Source: Adiantum capillus-veneris (taxonomy: Eukaryota > Streptophyta > Polypodiopsida > Polypodiales > Pteridaceae). Taken from it: a stretch of DNA of 64,000 nucleotides. The notes beneath the pieces were generated by a model. The model was not told the DNA's origin. It was given only the letters and a program-made list of their open reading frames with translations, and searched no databases. Below, one piece after another: positions 1-11,624 of the stretch. Made by a program: the position numbers and the translations under genes. The stretch covers positions 91,393,842 through 91,457,841 of the forward strand of contig CM043953.1 in NCBI GenBank assembly GCA_014529385.2, in the 5' to 3' direction. How positions within the stretch are numbered: the stretch's first letter is position 1; each line of letters begins with the position of its first letter.

Positions 1-2
1 TT

Positions 3-2123
3 AGAAGTATGTTGTCTAATGCACAGCTGCCAAATGGGTTTTGGGCTAAAGGTGTATCAACAGCTGTTCATCTTATAAATAGATCTCCTAGCAAGGTTTT
101 GCAGAAGGATTCAGTGCCAGAGATGGTATGGTCAGGAAAAATGCCCTCATAAAAGCATCTCAGAGTCTTTGGCTGTGAGGCATATACTCACGTTCCAAAG
201 GAATTTAGGAACAAACTTGAGCCAAAGAGTAGAAAGTGCATCTTTCTAGGCTATGGTAATTCTGGTGAGATGGGGTACAGACTTTGGGATCCCGAATCCA
301 GAAAGGTTATCCGCAGCAATGATGTTCACTTTAATGAAGCCAAATATCATTCTAAACCAGAGAGGGTTGAGGAGATTAGAAGAGTTGTCTTCTAAGAAGA
401 TGGACCTGCACGTGCAAGACAAAATGTCATGGCTCAAGAGGAGCAAGGATAGGATAGATTGGAACCACAGGTTGTGGCTGAGCCTGAGCCACCTATTTTG
501 CGTAGATCTGTATGTATCACGCGACCTCCTGATCGGTTTGTTCCATCTATGAACTATGTCATGTTGGCTGATTGCAATGAGCCTTCATGTTACAAGGAAG
601 CAGTGCAAATGAAGGACTCCGGGAATTGGCAATTGGCCATGCAGTCAGAGATGACAGCTCTGCATAAAAACCAGACATGGAAGCTAGTTAAATTACCACA
701 GGTCAAAAAGGCTCTACCTTGTAAATGGGTTTACAGGTATAAGATACCCGCTCAGCCAAAGTACAAAGCAAGGCTTGTTGCCAAGGGCTTTAAGCAAGAA
801 CAAGGCATTGACTTTGATGAAGTCTTCTCTCCGGTGGTCAAGATGACTACATTGAGATGCTTTCTTGCATTGGTTGCCATATTAGATTTGGTGTTGCACC
901 AAATGGATGTCAAAACAGCGTTCTTGCATGGTGATCTAGATGTGGAAATTTACATGCAGCAGCCAGAAGGGTTTGTTGAGAAAGGCAAGGAAGACTTGGT
1001 ATGCCAGTTGTTAAAGAGTCTTTATGGCTTAAAACAATCACCGAGGGAATGGTACCATAAGTTCCACAAGTTTATGCTTTCTCAAGGCTACAAACGTAGT
1101 GAGTTCGATCACTGTCTATATACAAAGAAGGCTAAGGATGGCAGTTGGCTGATCCTTATTTTGTATGTGGATGACATGTTGATTGCTGGCAAGCACTTGG
1201 AAGAAATTTCAGCTTTGAAGTCAAAGATGGCAAAATCGTTTGACATGAAAGACATGGGTGAGGCAAGTCATATACTTGGTATGCGCATTGAGAGAGACAG
1301 ATCAAGGAAGTTGATTTGGTTATCTCAAACAGAGTACATTGACAACGTTTTGCAACGTTTCAATATGGAGAAGGGAAAGGCATTGAGTGTTCCATTGCCA
1401 CCATATGTGAAACTTAGCAAACAAGATTGTCCTGTGTCTGAGGAAGAACAGGATGAAATGGATAAGATTCCATATGCTTCTGCAGTGGGTAGTTTGATGT
1501 ATGCAATGATTGCTACTTGCCCAGACATTGCATTTGCAGTGGGAGTAGTAAGTCGATACATGTCAAACCCAAGCAAGAAACATTGGGAGGCAGTGAAAGG
1601 AATATTGAGATACCTGAAAGCTACAAAGAGTATGCATATATGCTATGGGAGTCAGGAGCTAAGTGTAAAGGGTTTTACAGAGTCAGATTATGCAGGTGAC
1701 TTAGACAACCGAAGGTCTACGTCAATGTATGTCTTTACATTGGCTGGTGGAGCAGTATCATGGTGTTCTAGATTACAAGATTGTGTTACTCAATCTACTA
1801 CAGAGGCTGAATATGTTGCAGCATCAGAGGCATGCAAAGAATCAATTTGGCTTAATCGACTAGTAAAAGATTTGGGAATCAAAGAAGAGATGCCTGTGTT
1901 ATATTGTGATAGTCAAAGTGCTATACAATTGGCTCGCAATCCAGTTTATCACTCAAAGACAAAGCATATGGATGTGAAGTATCATTTCATTAGGGAAATG
2001 CTTGAGGATAAGCAACTTCAGCTTGTCAAAGTTCACCCCACAGAAAATCCTGCTGGTCTACTTACAAAAGGACTTCCCTTAGAGAGCTTTGCGCATTTTC
2101 GCAAGCAGTTAGGTGTAGGGTAG
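3..2123 (+). pseudogene. Ty1/copia pol fragment: integrase C-terminus, reverse transcriptase, RNase H
   Basis: One reading frame runs from the window edge to the stop at 2121-2123, interrupted by in-frame stops at 150-152, 393-395 and 450-452. The part from 459 on is open for 554 codons. Before the stops lies integrase C-terminal sequence (motifs like FGCEAY and CIFLGYG). Reverse transcriptase follows, with the catalytic YVDD near residue 236 and upstream LVAKGFKQ and MDVKTAFLHG blocks typical of copia. RNase H carries SDYAGD (about residue 409), TEAEY and CDSQSA. The last catalytic Asp, usually in an ADxLTK context, reads AGLLTK, a likely inactivating change. The 5' half (gag, protease, integrase core) lies outside the window. 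In life this polyprotein makes and inserts element cDNA. The stops sit in the integrase-RT linker, so this copy is dead, although its RT/RNase H frame is well kept. Confidence 0.95.
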
Positions 2124-2201
2124 TACATCACTTCTCTACATCTCTTGTATATTAGCTTGTATAGTAGCTTCTCTCACACTTAAAGTACCACATTGGACTT
2201 T

Positions 2202-2212
2202 AAGTGGGAGGT
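2202..2212 (+). other. Polypurine tract of the copia element
   Basis: A purine run (AAGTGGGAGG) lies directly before the TG that opens the LTR. This is the expected primer for plus-strand cDNA synthesis and fixes the orientation of the element as + strand. Confidence 0.75.
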
Positions 2213-2407
2213 TGTTGGGGTATAAAGCCCAATGTGGTCGCCCAAGTAAGTGGGCGGGCCTCCAGGTATGTACACGTATTTTTTTGTAAAAACCTAATAA
2301 GAACTCACTATGCTCTACACATTACAGTAGAGTGAGTTCACCATATTGTCGTGCTCTTCTTCTCGCACTCTCTCTCGCGTCGCACTTCCGCTCGTACTCC
2401 TTCAATA
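2213..2407 (+). repeat. Copia 3' LTR, 195 bp
   Basis: It starts TGTTGGGGT right after the polypurine tract and ends CTTCAATA, where the sister copy at 63699-63893 ends CTTCAACA. Both copies are exactly 195 bp and differ at a modest number of sites. Here the terminal CA has changed to TA. Gypsy RNase H sequence starts at the very next base, so this LTR marks the junction where the copia element sits in older gypsy DNA. Confidence 0.9.
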
Positions 2408-2870
2408 GATGCTTTCAACTTTGATATTGGTTGTATACTAGCCCAACCTGGGGATGGGAAAATTTACTTTCCTATTTCTTATGTTGCCGACAAATGAACA
2501 TGGCAGAAAGAATTACACCACCACTAAAAGAGAAGGACTAGGAATGATCTATGCCGTTAAAAAGTATAGACATTACCTATTGGCCAACAAGTTTGTCTTC
2601 TTTGTTGACCACCAAGCCTTGTTATATTTGGTCAACAAGCCATGCAGCACATGAAGAATAGTGAGATGGTTCATCATTCTTCTCGAATTTGATTTTACTG
2701 TGGTTGTTAAAAAAGGCACTACACATCAACGAGCAGATCATTTGTCCAGGATTGTTTCAGGGGAATCACCTAAAGGGATAAATGATGATCTACCAGATGC
2801 CTATTTGTTGTCCGTGGAAATGATACCTAGATGGGCGGAAAAAATCGTGTCATTAATGACAATAGCTTAA
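2408..2870 (+). pseudogene. gypsy RNase H domain, frameshifted
   Basis: The sequence starts inside the first RNase H motif (DAFNFDIGC, the usual DAS...GC block), then changes frame around 2450-2500. The second half (2454-2870) reads clearly: a TTKREGL block with the catalytic Glu, FFVDHQALLYLV with the third catalytic Asp, and ADHLSRI at the end. An in-frame TGA at about 2652 interrupts the NKPCST region. The coding frame ends with a TAA at 2868. Its partner RT is missing, because the copia element and its LTR occupy the upstream side. Confidence 0.85.
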
Positions 2871-4658
2871 GTGGATTCACCACTTCCTATTATAGTTGAA
2901 TTAATTGAGCTATTGACTACGTATCAATTACTAGCTGGGAGGCTATATAAAAGAAATCGGGACGGAATATTGCTTTTATGCATTAATCCTGAAGAAAGAG
3001 ATCAATACTTAAGTCAAGCACATGTTACCATAGTAGGACTTCACTTTGCGGAAGACCAAACTATGCGACGAATCGTAAGACTTGGAGTATTTTGCCGACT
3101 AAGATGTTCGATCTTTTGTAAGAGATTTCCCTCAATGTCAGGAACAACAACCCATTCCTCATGTAACATTGTTTCAAATGTCACCTATTCCTAAATGGAG
3201 TAACTATCTGGTTACTTACTTATCGAGCCGAACATTTTCTGAGGATATGAGTAAACGCCGTCAAAGAGAAATTGAAACGGAAGCAAGAGACTATGCTCTT
3301 ATTGGGAACCAATTGTATCGGAGAGGTAAGGATCAACATTTGCGTCTTTGTGCAAATGAAAATGAGTATATTCCGATTATAGAACAAGCACATGCTGGAT
3401 TAGCTGGAGGTCACTTTTCTAGTGAGACCACCGCAAGAGCAATCTTGATGGCAGGCATATGGTGGCCAACACTTTTTGCAGATGCCAAAGAATATGTTCG
3501 AAGTTGTGATGCTTGTCAACGAGCAAAAATGCCAACACGGGTAGACAATATTCCCTTAAGACCAATGATGGGGGCTAGAGCCTCGCAAAATGGGGTATAG
3601 ATTTTGCTGGACCGATACAGCCGCCTGCTTATAGAAACCAAGCTCAATATATCATTGTAGCTACGGACTACTTGACCAAATGGGCCGAAGGTAAAGCGAC
3701 TCAAAGGAATGATTCCAGAACCACTGCTGCATTCTTATATGAGTATGTATTCGTGAGGTATGGACTGCCAATAGAGATTGTCAATGATCGGGGAACTCAT
3801 TTCCTCAACGAGGTAATAGAGTATTTACTTAATGAGTTTATGGTTATCCATAACAAATCAGCTCCCTATCACCCACAAGCAAACGGACAAGTTGAGCATA
3901 CGAATAAAATTCTTAGCTCGGTACTGACCAAAGTGGTTAGTTCAAGAAGGACCGACTGTGAAATGAATCTCCATGCAACTCTATGGGCTTATCGAGTTTC
4001 TTTCAAAACAAATTTAAATGCTACACCCTTTAACTTTGTTTATGGTATTGATGCCATACTGCCAATAGAATTTCTATTGCCGACCTTAACGGTAGCACAG
4101 ACTCTTGAGTGGACTGGACATGAATTGTCAAAAAGACTTGAAGATTTGGAAAAGATAGATGAGCAAAGGCTAACTGCTGTTGTAGCTCATATCTATGCAC
4201 AAAAGAGGAAACAAAAACAGTTTTTTGATTCCCACTTAATCACCAAAATTTTCAAGAAAGGGGTCTTAGTTCTAATCTATTCCCTTAAGCAACACATTCC
4301 CAAGTTTAAGAAAAAGGGAAATGGACCATTTATCATTGAAGATGTATCTCCAAGTGGAGCAGTAAAATTGTCAACCATCGATGGTGAACCAATGGCTAAT
4401 TGGATTAGTGGATGTCATTTAAAGAAATACAATTTTCCACTAACCAATGAATTGCTAGAGAGAATGCATGCAGCCAAACAAAGGAAGATGAAGCGACAGA
4501 AGGTTATTGATGAAGCTCAAGAGGAAGCTAGACTTCGAGTACTCAAGCGTAAAGCTACTCTCAGGAATCAACAGATACCGATTCCCATCAACACTTTGGA
4601 AATAGATAATCGACAATGGGAATTACCTAAAGATGCAGTTTCAACAGATGACGACTAG
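2871..4658 (+). pseudogene. gypsy integrase with a duplicated N-terminal zinc-binding region
   Basis: The region 2871-3160 carries a degenerate H2C2-like unit (SQAH...GLHF, with one zinc Cys lost). A second, well-preserved unit follows at about 3300-3545: EQAHAGLAGGHF, then CDACQRAK. The core domain begins near 3597 after a frameshift (WGIDFAGP) and continues in the frame of 3672-4658. It shows the second Asp in VNDRGTHF and a third acidic residue in GQVEHTNK. After the core come a basic coiled-coil-like stretch and the end of the frame at TAG 4656-4658. That TAG is in frame with the protease-like domain that follows, so in the live ancestor the two were probably one protein. Confidence 0.85.
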
Positions 4659-5195
4659 TTAGATGGAATGGATGTCCGCATCAAAGTACAACTCAACAAT
4701 CATAGCACCAATGCTCTGGTAGACACATGAGCTAGAGTGAATGCAGTTAGTTATTCCACATACAAGAAAGCAACAAGTCAAGCATTGACCGCAGGAATAA
4801 CGACAATCAAAGGATGCAACATGAACCCAACTCCAACATTGGGAGTAGTCAACTTGAACGCGGTAGTACATGGATGCTCATGTTCGCATCAGTTTGTATG
4901 CTTGCCAGATGAACACATGAATGAGATGATGATTCTTGGCATTCCTTGGATGCGTACATACAAAGCAATACCAGATTGGGATACAAATCAGCTAAAGCTA
5001 TCACTTAAGGGAGGGAAACTCATTGTTTCTATTGCATCAAGCAAAGAGGAATGGAAAAGATACAATCAAAGTCCCAATCCACGAAGTAAATCTTCTCCAT
5101 CCCCTCGACAAACAAATGCTACAAGTAGCATGCAAGGAGTCAAGAAACTTTGGGTGCCAAAAGCACAACTTGTGGATAAACCAAATCAAATCTGA
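4659..5195 (+). pseudogene. Retropepsin-like domain downstream of integrase (PR2), decayed copy
   Basis: It continues the integrase frame after the TAG at 4656-4658. The active-site strand reads ALVDT, then a TGA stop (4728-4730) where the DTG glycine would be, then ARVNAVS. About 65 residues later comes a hydrophobic-ILGIPWM signature, the second hallmark of retropepsins (usually ILGRPW). A Ser/Pro-rich segment and a KLWVPK motif follow, and the frame ends at TGA 5193-5195. Gypsy proteases normally sit between gag and RT, so this position is unusual. The same arrangement occurs at 20.8-21.1 kb on the other strand. Confidence 0.75.
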
Positions 5196-5795
5196 GTGCC
5201 TAAAATTTCACCAGAGAAATAGAAGACGGTTCCAAGGATTCAAGCACAGAATCGACCATCTATGAACAAGGAACTTAACATGAAAAAGGTTTGGAAGAAA
5301 AAAGAGCACTTATCTTATCTACACAATGTGAAACCAATCAAAAAGAGGCGAGTTAAGTCTAGACAGACTCTCAAGAACCAAGCACCAAGCAGACCGAGCT
5401 ACCAGTGGCGAGAAAAATCTCGACAACCGTCCAAAATGCTCCCCACAGGTTAAGCAATCAGCGTGCTTAAACAGCCTGATGGTACTATCAAACAGAGAGC
5501 ACAAAGACTATAGGATTTGCTCTTTGGAAGACATCAACAGCAAACCTCGACATCGGAAACCCTTGAGTTACTTACTCAAGGCCCAACTCTTGCACAGCAT
5601 GTTGAGTTGAATTGCATTGATCTTCATATCATGGTAGAGCCAATTGCGGCTATGCATAGACATAATTGTTCAACCCATGCACACAAGTCATTCCGGAGAA
5701 CGCCATCTAGGAGGGGTGGAAGGATACTACTAGATACTAAGTCATTAAGGGCAATGCTTGAAGAGGGAGGAAAAACGTTTCATGTTAACATGTGA
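5196..5795 (+). pseudogene. Basic tail of the gypsy polyprotein, degenerate
   Basis: Continues from the PR2 region in broken frames (5262-5453 and 5517-5795). It is rich in Lys, Arg, Gln and Ser. At 5193 an in-frame stop sits inside what looks like another WVPK motif (I-stop-VPK). No catalytic motif is visible. It corresponds in position to the WVPK-repeat tail of the element at 19967-22345. Confidence 0.4.
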
Positions 5796-7215
5796 TTTTT
5801 TGCAAAACTACCTAATAATGCCCTTATAATTCATCAACAAGGGAAAATTCACTGATAATATCTTTTCGATGAGTATAAATAATGTATATACTATCAGAAA
5901 ATCATAAAAAATAGTCCTTTTTTATGTATTTTCATCATTTTTGTTGAAAAGGAGGCTTAAAAATTGGAGAAATCCAACAAAAAACAATAAATCTGTGTTT
6001 TTCAAAGGATTTTCTTAATTACTGGATTTTCACCTTGCTCTTTTAGAGCATTTCTCTATTTTCTTTGATTTTTCAAATAAAAAGGTAAAAAATTAATAAT
6101 AAATAGCAGGAAAGCGCTGATGGAAAAATGGAAGACACGATGGTGATCAGAAAGACAAGGCGGACAAGCACAAAAATTTTCAACGAAATTAGAAGATGGA
6201 AGCGGGAAGCCTAAATTAGGCGGCCAGGCCTACTTCTGCAAAATTTTTGCAGAATGAGCTACAGGAATCCGATTTAGGAAATTTTTGAGCCTAACATAAA
6301 TTTCACGGCCTAATAGGACTAACGGGGGAATCTGGGGAAATTTGGTTCGGGAAGTCCAGGTATAGATATCCAACTTAGGCTAAAACCACCTCATTTCCAC
6401 TTGGAGCTTTGCAGAGAGAGCATTTCGGCTTCTTTCGCGCATCATTTCCGGAGCCCACAATTGACCTTTTGCAGCGCCGTCTCACACAAGACATGAGGGG
6501 TAAGTTTCTTACTAATCAATGGTCCATTTTGTACGGCCGGTGGCTAGTCTAAAGACCTAGAAAAAACCCTAGAAGCCGAGCAGTGCACGAAGACCTACGA
6601 CCTAAAAGTGACCATACCGGCCTGCCAGCTTGACCAAATCGGATGGGATTTGAACCATAGCATGCTCTAACATGATAGAACCATTCCATACCATCAGATG
6701 ATCATTTGGCTGGGGTCAAGGGGGTCCTCAATAGAGAATTAGGGTTTTTTTGAGAAATGACAGAATTCCGACCTGACCCCACAGATGGCTTGCTAATGAG
6801 TCTCATATACAATGTATATGATTGGTTTGGAGAAATCCATCAAGTAAAGCCCTCGGAAAGCGAAAAACGGCTCGAAGGTTACAAAGCGTCAAATTCGACA
6901 TACGAGGCCAAATTGACTCCAAATGAGCCAGAATTGGACAGGTAGCTTCACGATGATGTTACGGACAAGTCTCTCTCTCTACCTCATTATGATTTGCGAG
7001 GATAGTTGCTGGTGCTATCTTGGCTGGAGAGTTGTCCCTTGATGTCGGCTTTAGCAGTAGGACATCTTGTCAATAGTCACTTGAAATACAATCGCTCAAG
7101 TCAAAGTCTGGCTCAAGAAGCACAAACCAGTGTTTGATTTGAACCTTGAAATTGGAAGGAAGTGCTCAATACTGCACTTTCCTACTGCTAATCTTGTGAC
7201 ATTGGGGGTGTGCAG
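5796..7215. other. No recognisable gene; possible 3' end of gypsy remnant and 5' region of the two-gene element
   Basis: AT-rich to about 6100, then more balanced sequence. ATG AGG G|GTAAGT at about 6492-6505 could be a first short exon with a strong 5' splice site. A 62-codon ORF at 6757-6945 has no recognisable features. A convincing 3' splice site (pyrimidine-rich, GTGTGCAG) ends at 7215 and opens the first clear exon of the downstream gene. I found no terminal inverted repeat here. Confidence 0.35.
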
Positions 7216-8541
7216 GCCGATGGAAAGCTCCAAAGTTTACAGTCCCAGTACAGAGTAAGTTCTTTATTACAGTAGAAGAGTTCAATGATGTTCATGGCCT
7301 CTCCTTGGCTGGTGCCAACCCCAAACTAGTGAGGTGGGATCAGATCAGTGATGTGGAGTGGTTCAGTGTTTTCAGAGAGTCAAAGAATCGTAGTCACTAT
7401 CGCATTAAATGCAGTTTTTTGGGTACTGATATGTTCGACCAGGTGATGCAGCTGCATTACAAGGTGTACCAGAAGCCCCCAACAAACATGGAGATCAACT
7501 CTGCATTCGCCAAGGGGTTTGTAAAAGAATTCAGCCCGGCGGCAATTGCAAGTAGCTCAGCCATGCAATTCAATTGGGCTGAATTCACTGTCCAGCATTT
7601 GCAGGACCCCTGAGAGAAAGGGTACTACGAGGCCCATGTCGAAAAGTGGAGGATGCGCAATGTATGTCAAAACATTGAGGAGGCGCAAGCTGAAATGAAG
7701 GAGGATACCAAGGAGACACCCATCTCTCGCCACATCACTCACCAGCAGGCTGAAAGCCTGCCATTTTATGGCGTTGAGAATTTGCAGCACATAAAGGCTT
7801 CCTCTGAAATTCTTAGCAAACAACTACAAGATGCTAAAGAACATCTTCTAACTGCAAAATCAGACTTTGAAGCTGTGAGGGTTGTCCAAGCAAACAATGC
7901 TAGGGTCACCCCAATTGTGCTTGCTATGAGACAAAAGCTTCACGACGCTGAAAATGAATTACAGAGGTTACTACAGAGCGACAGCATGGATGCAAAGAGG
8001 GAAATAGAGTGTAAAATAAACATAGAGACATTGGAAGGTTTGGCATTTCCTGACAGTGAGGACACTCTTGCTGCTGACTCAACTTGTCAGCGTGTAAGTA
8101 CGTGACTTTTATGCTTCTACCGTATGATTGGAATATGTGCACAGCAAACCTATGTACTTACCATGCTCCTCTTTTTCTTGGTGTGCAGATTAATGTGGAG
8201 GTTATGGAAGAAAAAGTGAATGCATGTGAAGGTCAACTGCAACTCCTAATGCACATGAGCAAGATGCTAGAAGGCTCCTCCATTCCCACTGCCCTGTGTA
8301 ATATGGCTATGGGCACTTTTATAGAAAGTATAGAAGGGGTATGCGATGGGACGATAATCAACCCATGCAGTGGCTGCATTTTGCCACTTGAAGTAAAGGG
8401 AACCAATGCCACGGTCAAGATGCCCTGTGGGAATAGCTACCACTTTCTCTGCTTTGCAGCTGTAGACCTGCCAGCAAAGGATACCACAAGAATGGTGTTG
8501 GAAACCCACATGGAAAAGACATCCAATCACACCAACATCTG

Positions 8542-9656
8542 GTAAGATTGTACAGGGTGTGCTAATTAGCATACCCAGTGTGTTAATTAGAATATTGAGT
8601 GTGTTAACTGGATATGCTAATTAGCATATTGGGTATGCTGATAAGCATACTCAGTATGCTGATTAGCATACTGGGTATGCTAATTAGAACACAAGATATG
8701 CTAATTAGCATACTGGGTATGCTAATTAGCGTACCCAGTGAGAATATTGAGTGTGTTAGCATACACTTAATATTCTCACTGGGTATGCTAATTAGCATAC
8801 TTAATTAGCATACCCAGTGAGAATATTGAGTGTGTTAACTGGGTATGCTAATTAGCATATCTTGTATGCTAATTAGCATACCCTGTGCTCAATGTACAGA
8901 TTAGAGTAAGTTTGGCATATTAGCATATCTAGTAAGTTAACTACCATATCCAAATGCTAACTAGCAAATTGTATATGCTGATTAGCATACTGGGTATGCT
9001 GATTAGCGTACTGGGTATGCTGATTAGCATATTGGATATGCTAATTAGCATACTGGGTATGCTAATTAGCATAGTGGGAATGCTCATTAGTATACTGGGT
9101 ATGCTGATTCACGTACTGAGTATGCTGATTAGCATACTGGATATGCTTATTAGCATACTGGATATGCTAAATAGCATACTGGGAATACTAAATAGCATAT
9201 TGGGTATGCTAATTAGCATACTGGATATGCTAATTAACATACTGAAGACAGTCCTTGTATGCTAGCTACTAGCAGTCTCAGTATGCTAATTAGCATATCC
9301 AGTATGCTAATTATCATACCCAGTATGCTCATTAGCATATCTAGTATGCTAATTAGCATATATAGTATTCTAATTAGCATATCTTGTATGCTAATTAGCA
9401 TACTTGTGCTCAATGTACAGACTAGAGTAAGTTTGTCATAATGACAAATCTAGTAAGTAAGCTACCATCTCCAGATGCAAACTAGCATATTGGATATGCT
9501 AGTTAGCATACTCAGCAATTCGAATTAGCATACTGGGCTTGTCAGCATAATGGATTCCAATGTATGCCAGGCCACACACATAGTCACAGCATATCAAACA
9601 TTTTCTAGCATACATGACATGCTTATATGAGTCTTAATCCACGTTTTTTGTTGTAG
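8542..9656 (+). repeat. Palindromic ~21-bp tandem array inside an intron (AATT-centred)
   Basis: From about 8560 to 9540 the core TATGCTAATTAGCATA, a perfect palindrome, recurs in varied form every ~21 bp, joined by short CTGGG/CCCAG spacers. The 7-codon period produces long MLISILG-type ORFs on both strands that are artefacts. The array is bounded by a 5' splice site (CTG|GTAAGA at 8541/8542) and a pyrimidine-rich 3' acceptor (TTGTAG at 9656), so it appears to be an intron of the + strand gene. Confidence 0.8.
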
Positions 9657-10546
9657 GCCTGTGTCAGTCCCTTTGTGATGTGGGCAGTGTGCATGACACG
9701 AAGGGCAAGGGAAAGGCTGTAATGGAGGACCTTTAGATCGAGGAGAGTGATGAGCTAGATATAGGTGAGAACCCTTCGATGGAGAAGGGTGTTGATTTGG
9801 ATGCAAGGAGTGAAGGGGTGGATGAGGGCTTCCAGCAGATGCCAAATGAAAGCATGAAAACAACGGAGGAAGGCGGTGATGTGAGCAGGAATTCAGAAGA
9901 TGATTTTTTTGTCATGGCTCCTAGTGTGCCTCGTGTGCCAGCGATGCCTGCTGCAACTGACAAAGCAGAAGCTTCTCAGCAGACAGTGGCTAGTGGCTCA
10001 GGGGAAACTTTGAAGAATGACAACATAGAAGATGAGCAAGAAGTTGGTGACAACAGCCCTCTCGAGGGTTTTTTGCGTAAAGCTCAACTGAAAAGAAAAG
10101 TTGGCCTTGAAGAGGTACCCGAAGACATTGCAAGCACAGCCTGTGGTTCGGACAAGTCTGAAAGCTCCAAAGGTGGAAAGAAAGCCACCCGCTCAAGAGC
10201 TTGCAAATTTTTTTGTTAAGACTTATTGCTCCCTACCCGGTTGTGCCCTTCACTGTATATGCTAGACCATTTTGAAACCCAAATGCGTATTGTAACTGAC
10301 ATGCATTTTGTTTTCCAATGAAAATGTATTTTTGTGCAATATAAATCTGCGCAGCAGTTCATTGTAATAGTTCATTATAATTTTTGTGGTTTTTCTTTTT
10401 TAAACTTGTTCATTTCGTATCGCGGTTTCCCTGCAGAGGAAGAGAAACATGCATTAATCGTCATGCCTAATGCAACTGCGGCCATGCAATGGCAGAAATT
10501 ACGGAGATGGCGAGTCCACAAAGCCAGGTAGTTAAGGAGACAGAAA

Positions 10547-11340
10547 ATGGAGATTGAAAAACGCCTTGAACGATATTCACAGCTTGCCCGTAGTATTATG
10601 GAACGCCTAAATTATGTGCACCCAAGTGGGCCGGTTATTTTTGCTAAATGGCATCCTCTACCAGACCCAATATGGGTGCCTAAGCGTTTATGTGATGAAA
10701 AAAGGGCTCTGGTGCTGGACTTGAACGGTCTTTTGGTGGCAGTGGTAGAGCCTCGCTTTGGTGAAAAGCCCCTGGCATATGCAGATGAAATGGTGAAATA
10801 CGATGTACTTGATAAGTAGGTGTTCTGTCGCAAGGACATCCATTTTTTTTTGGAATGGTGCTTGTAGTTCTTTAATGTGTTTATATGGAGCACAAGCCTC
10901 CATAGTAAAGTCATGAGTATTTACCGTACTGTTTTTAAAGAGCAGGTGCCAAAGATTACTGGGTTTTTTGCTCAAGCGCACTGTACAAAGCAATCCTGGC
11001 AGATCCAGAGAAAACCTATGTTTATGAAAGACTTATCCTTGTTCTGGAAACACACTCCGGGGTACAACGCCCAAAACACACTTATAAGCGATAATAGCTT
11101 CTACAAAGTGTTTCAGAACCCACCACAAACTTGGCTTGTTACTCCCAGTCTAGAGCACCAGAGTGCTGAGCAGAGGGAAAAGTTCCTTATAGAAACTTTG
11201 AAGTCTTGGCTTTTTCTTTGGCTGCAAACGGATGATCGGAAAGCATATGTTGCTGATAATGTGTTTGAGACAGGCTCAGATGAGTTTTTTGATGCAGTCG
11301 TCAAACGTTTGCTTGACATTCAAAAGAGGGATATAGAGGC
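10547..11340 (+). other. FCP1-homology (HAD-fold) domain of the + strand gene
   Basis: Reading order: LVLDLNGLLVAV at about 10710-10745; FCRKDIHFFLEW at 10823-10860; FIWSTS just after 10880; AHCT at about 10975; KDLSLFWK near 11030; NTLISDNSFYK near 11085; NPPQTW near 11120. This order and spacing follow plant FCP1-like proteins. TAG codons at 10817-10819 and 10865-10867 interrupt it without shifting frame, and Gln would suit both positions, so single C-to-T changes would explain them. Confidence 0.7.
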
Positions 11341-11624
11341 TAAAAGACTGGAAGAAATTCATCGCAAACAGCGGGAAGCTGACCTAGAAGTAGAAAGAGA
11401 GAAAGAAAAGCTAGAGAGGGAAGGAAGAGAAAGTGAGCAGCATAGTGCCAACCTAGAAGCAGAGGAGGAAGCAGAGAGAAAAGAAAAGAGGCAGCAGCAG
11501 GAAGAAGACAAACAGCGAGGAAAGCCCGGTCACTACAAGCGCCCTCCGAGGAGGCCTTAAGGGTTTTTGGGGCAGTGACTGTCATTGTAAAATTGAACCC
11601 TATGTAAATAATTTGATGCTAGAA

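Larger units (their letters stand above)
2408..5795 (+). mobile_element. Ty3/gypsy remnant (RNase H, integrase, second protease), + strand
   Basis: This is a decayed gypsy element truncated on its 5' side by the copia LTR. Its domain order is RNase H, zinc-binding domain, integrase core, retropepsin-like domain, then a basic tail with WVPK motifs. Several blocks match the - strand gypsy element at 17.5-34.7 kb at protein level, for example ADHLSRI followed by a DDLPDA or DDELPDT linker and the CSTGRI/CST region. It therefore belongs to the same or a sister lineage. No 3' LTR was recognised downstream. Confidence 0.85.
7216..11560 (+). pseudogene. Multi-exon gene ending in an FCP1/HAD-like domain, with in-frame stops
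   Basis: Exons inferred: 7216-8093; 8189-8541 after a clean phase-0 GTAAGT...GTGCAG intron (8094-8188); about 9657-10215 after an array-filled intron (8542-9656); 10437-11560 after a CCCTGCAG acceptor. The 5' exons have a coiled-coil stretch (about 7800-8000) and a Cys/His cluster (CSGC...CGNSYHFLC, 8365-8455) that could bind zinc. The 3' exon carries an FCP1-homology-like domain: LVLDLNGLL (motif I), FIWST, AHCT, FKDL and LISDNSFYK. The second motif-I Asp is Asn and the late DDS is DNS, so phosphatase activity is doubtful. A long charged helix (11320-11530) follows. In-frame stops: TGA 7611, TAG 9734, 10529, 10817 and 10865. The 8541/9657 junction does not keep frame, so either that splice is mis-set or there is a small indel. 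FCP1 relatives dephosphorylate RNA polymerase II; no such role is shown here. Confidence 0.6.

Noticed and set aside
8560-9540. Long MLISILGMLISILG-type ORFs on both strands
   Set aside because: The 21-bp period of the palindromic array creates 7-residue repeats in several frames; this is an array artefact inside an intron, not a protein.
9657-11560. Amber-codon reassignment or programmed readthrough to explain the TAG codons
   Set aside because: The same unit also has TGA stops and frameshifts, so decay by C-to-T mutation explains the pattern more simply; kept only as an alternative in the findings.
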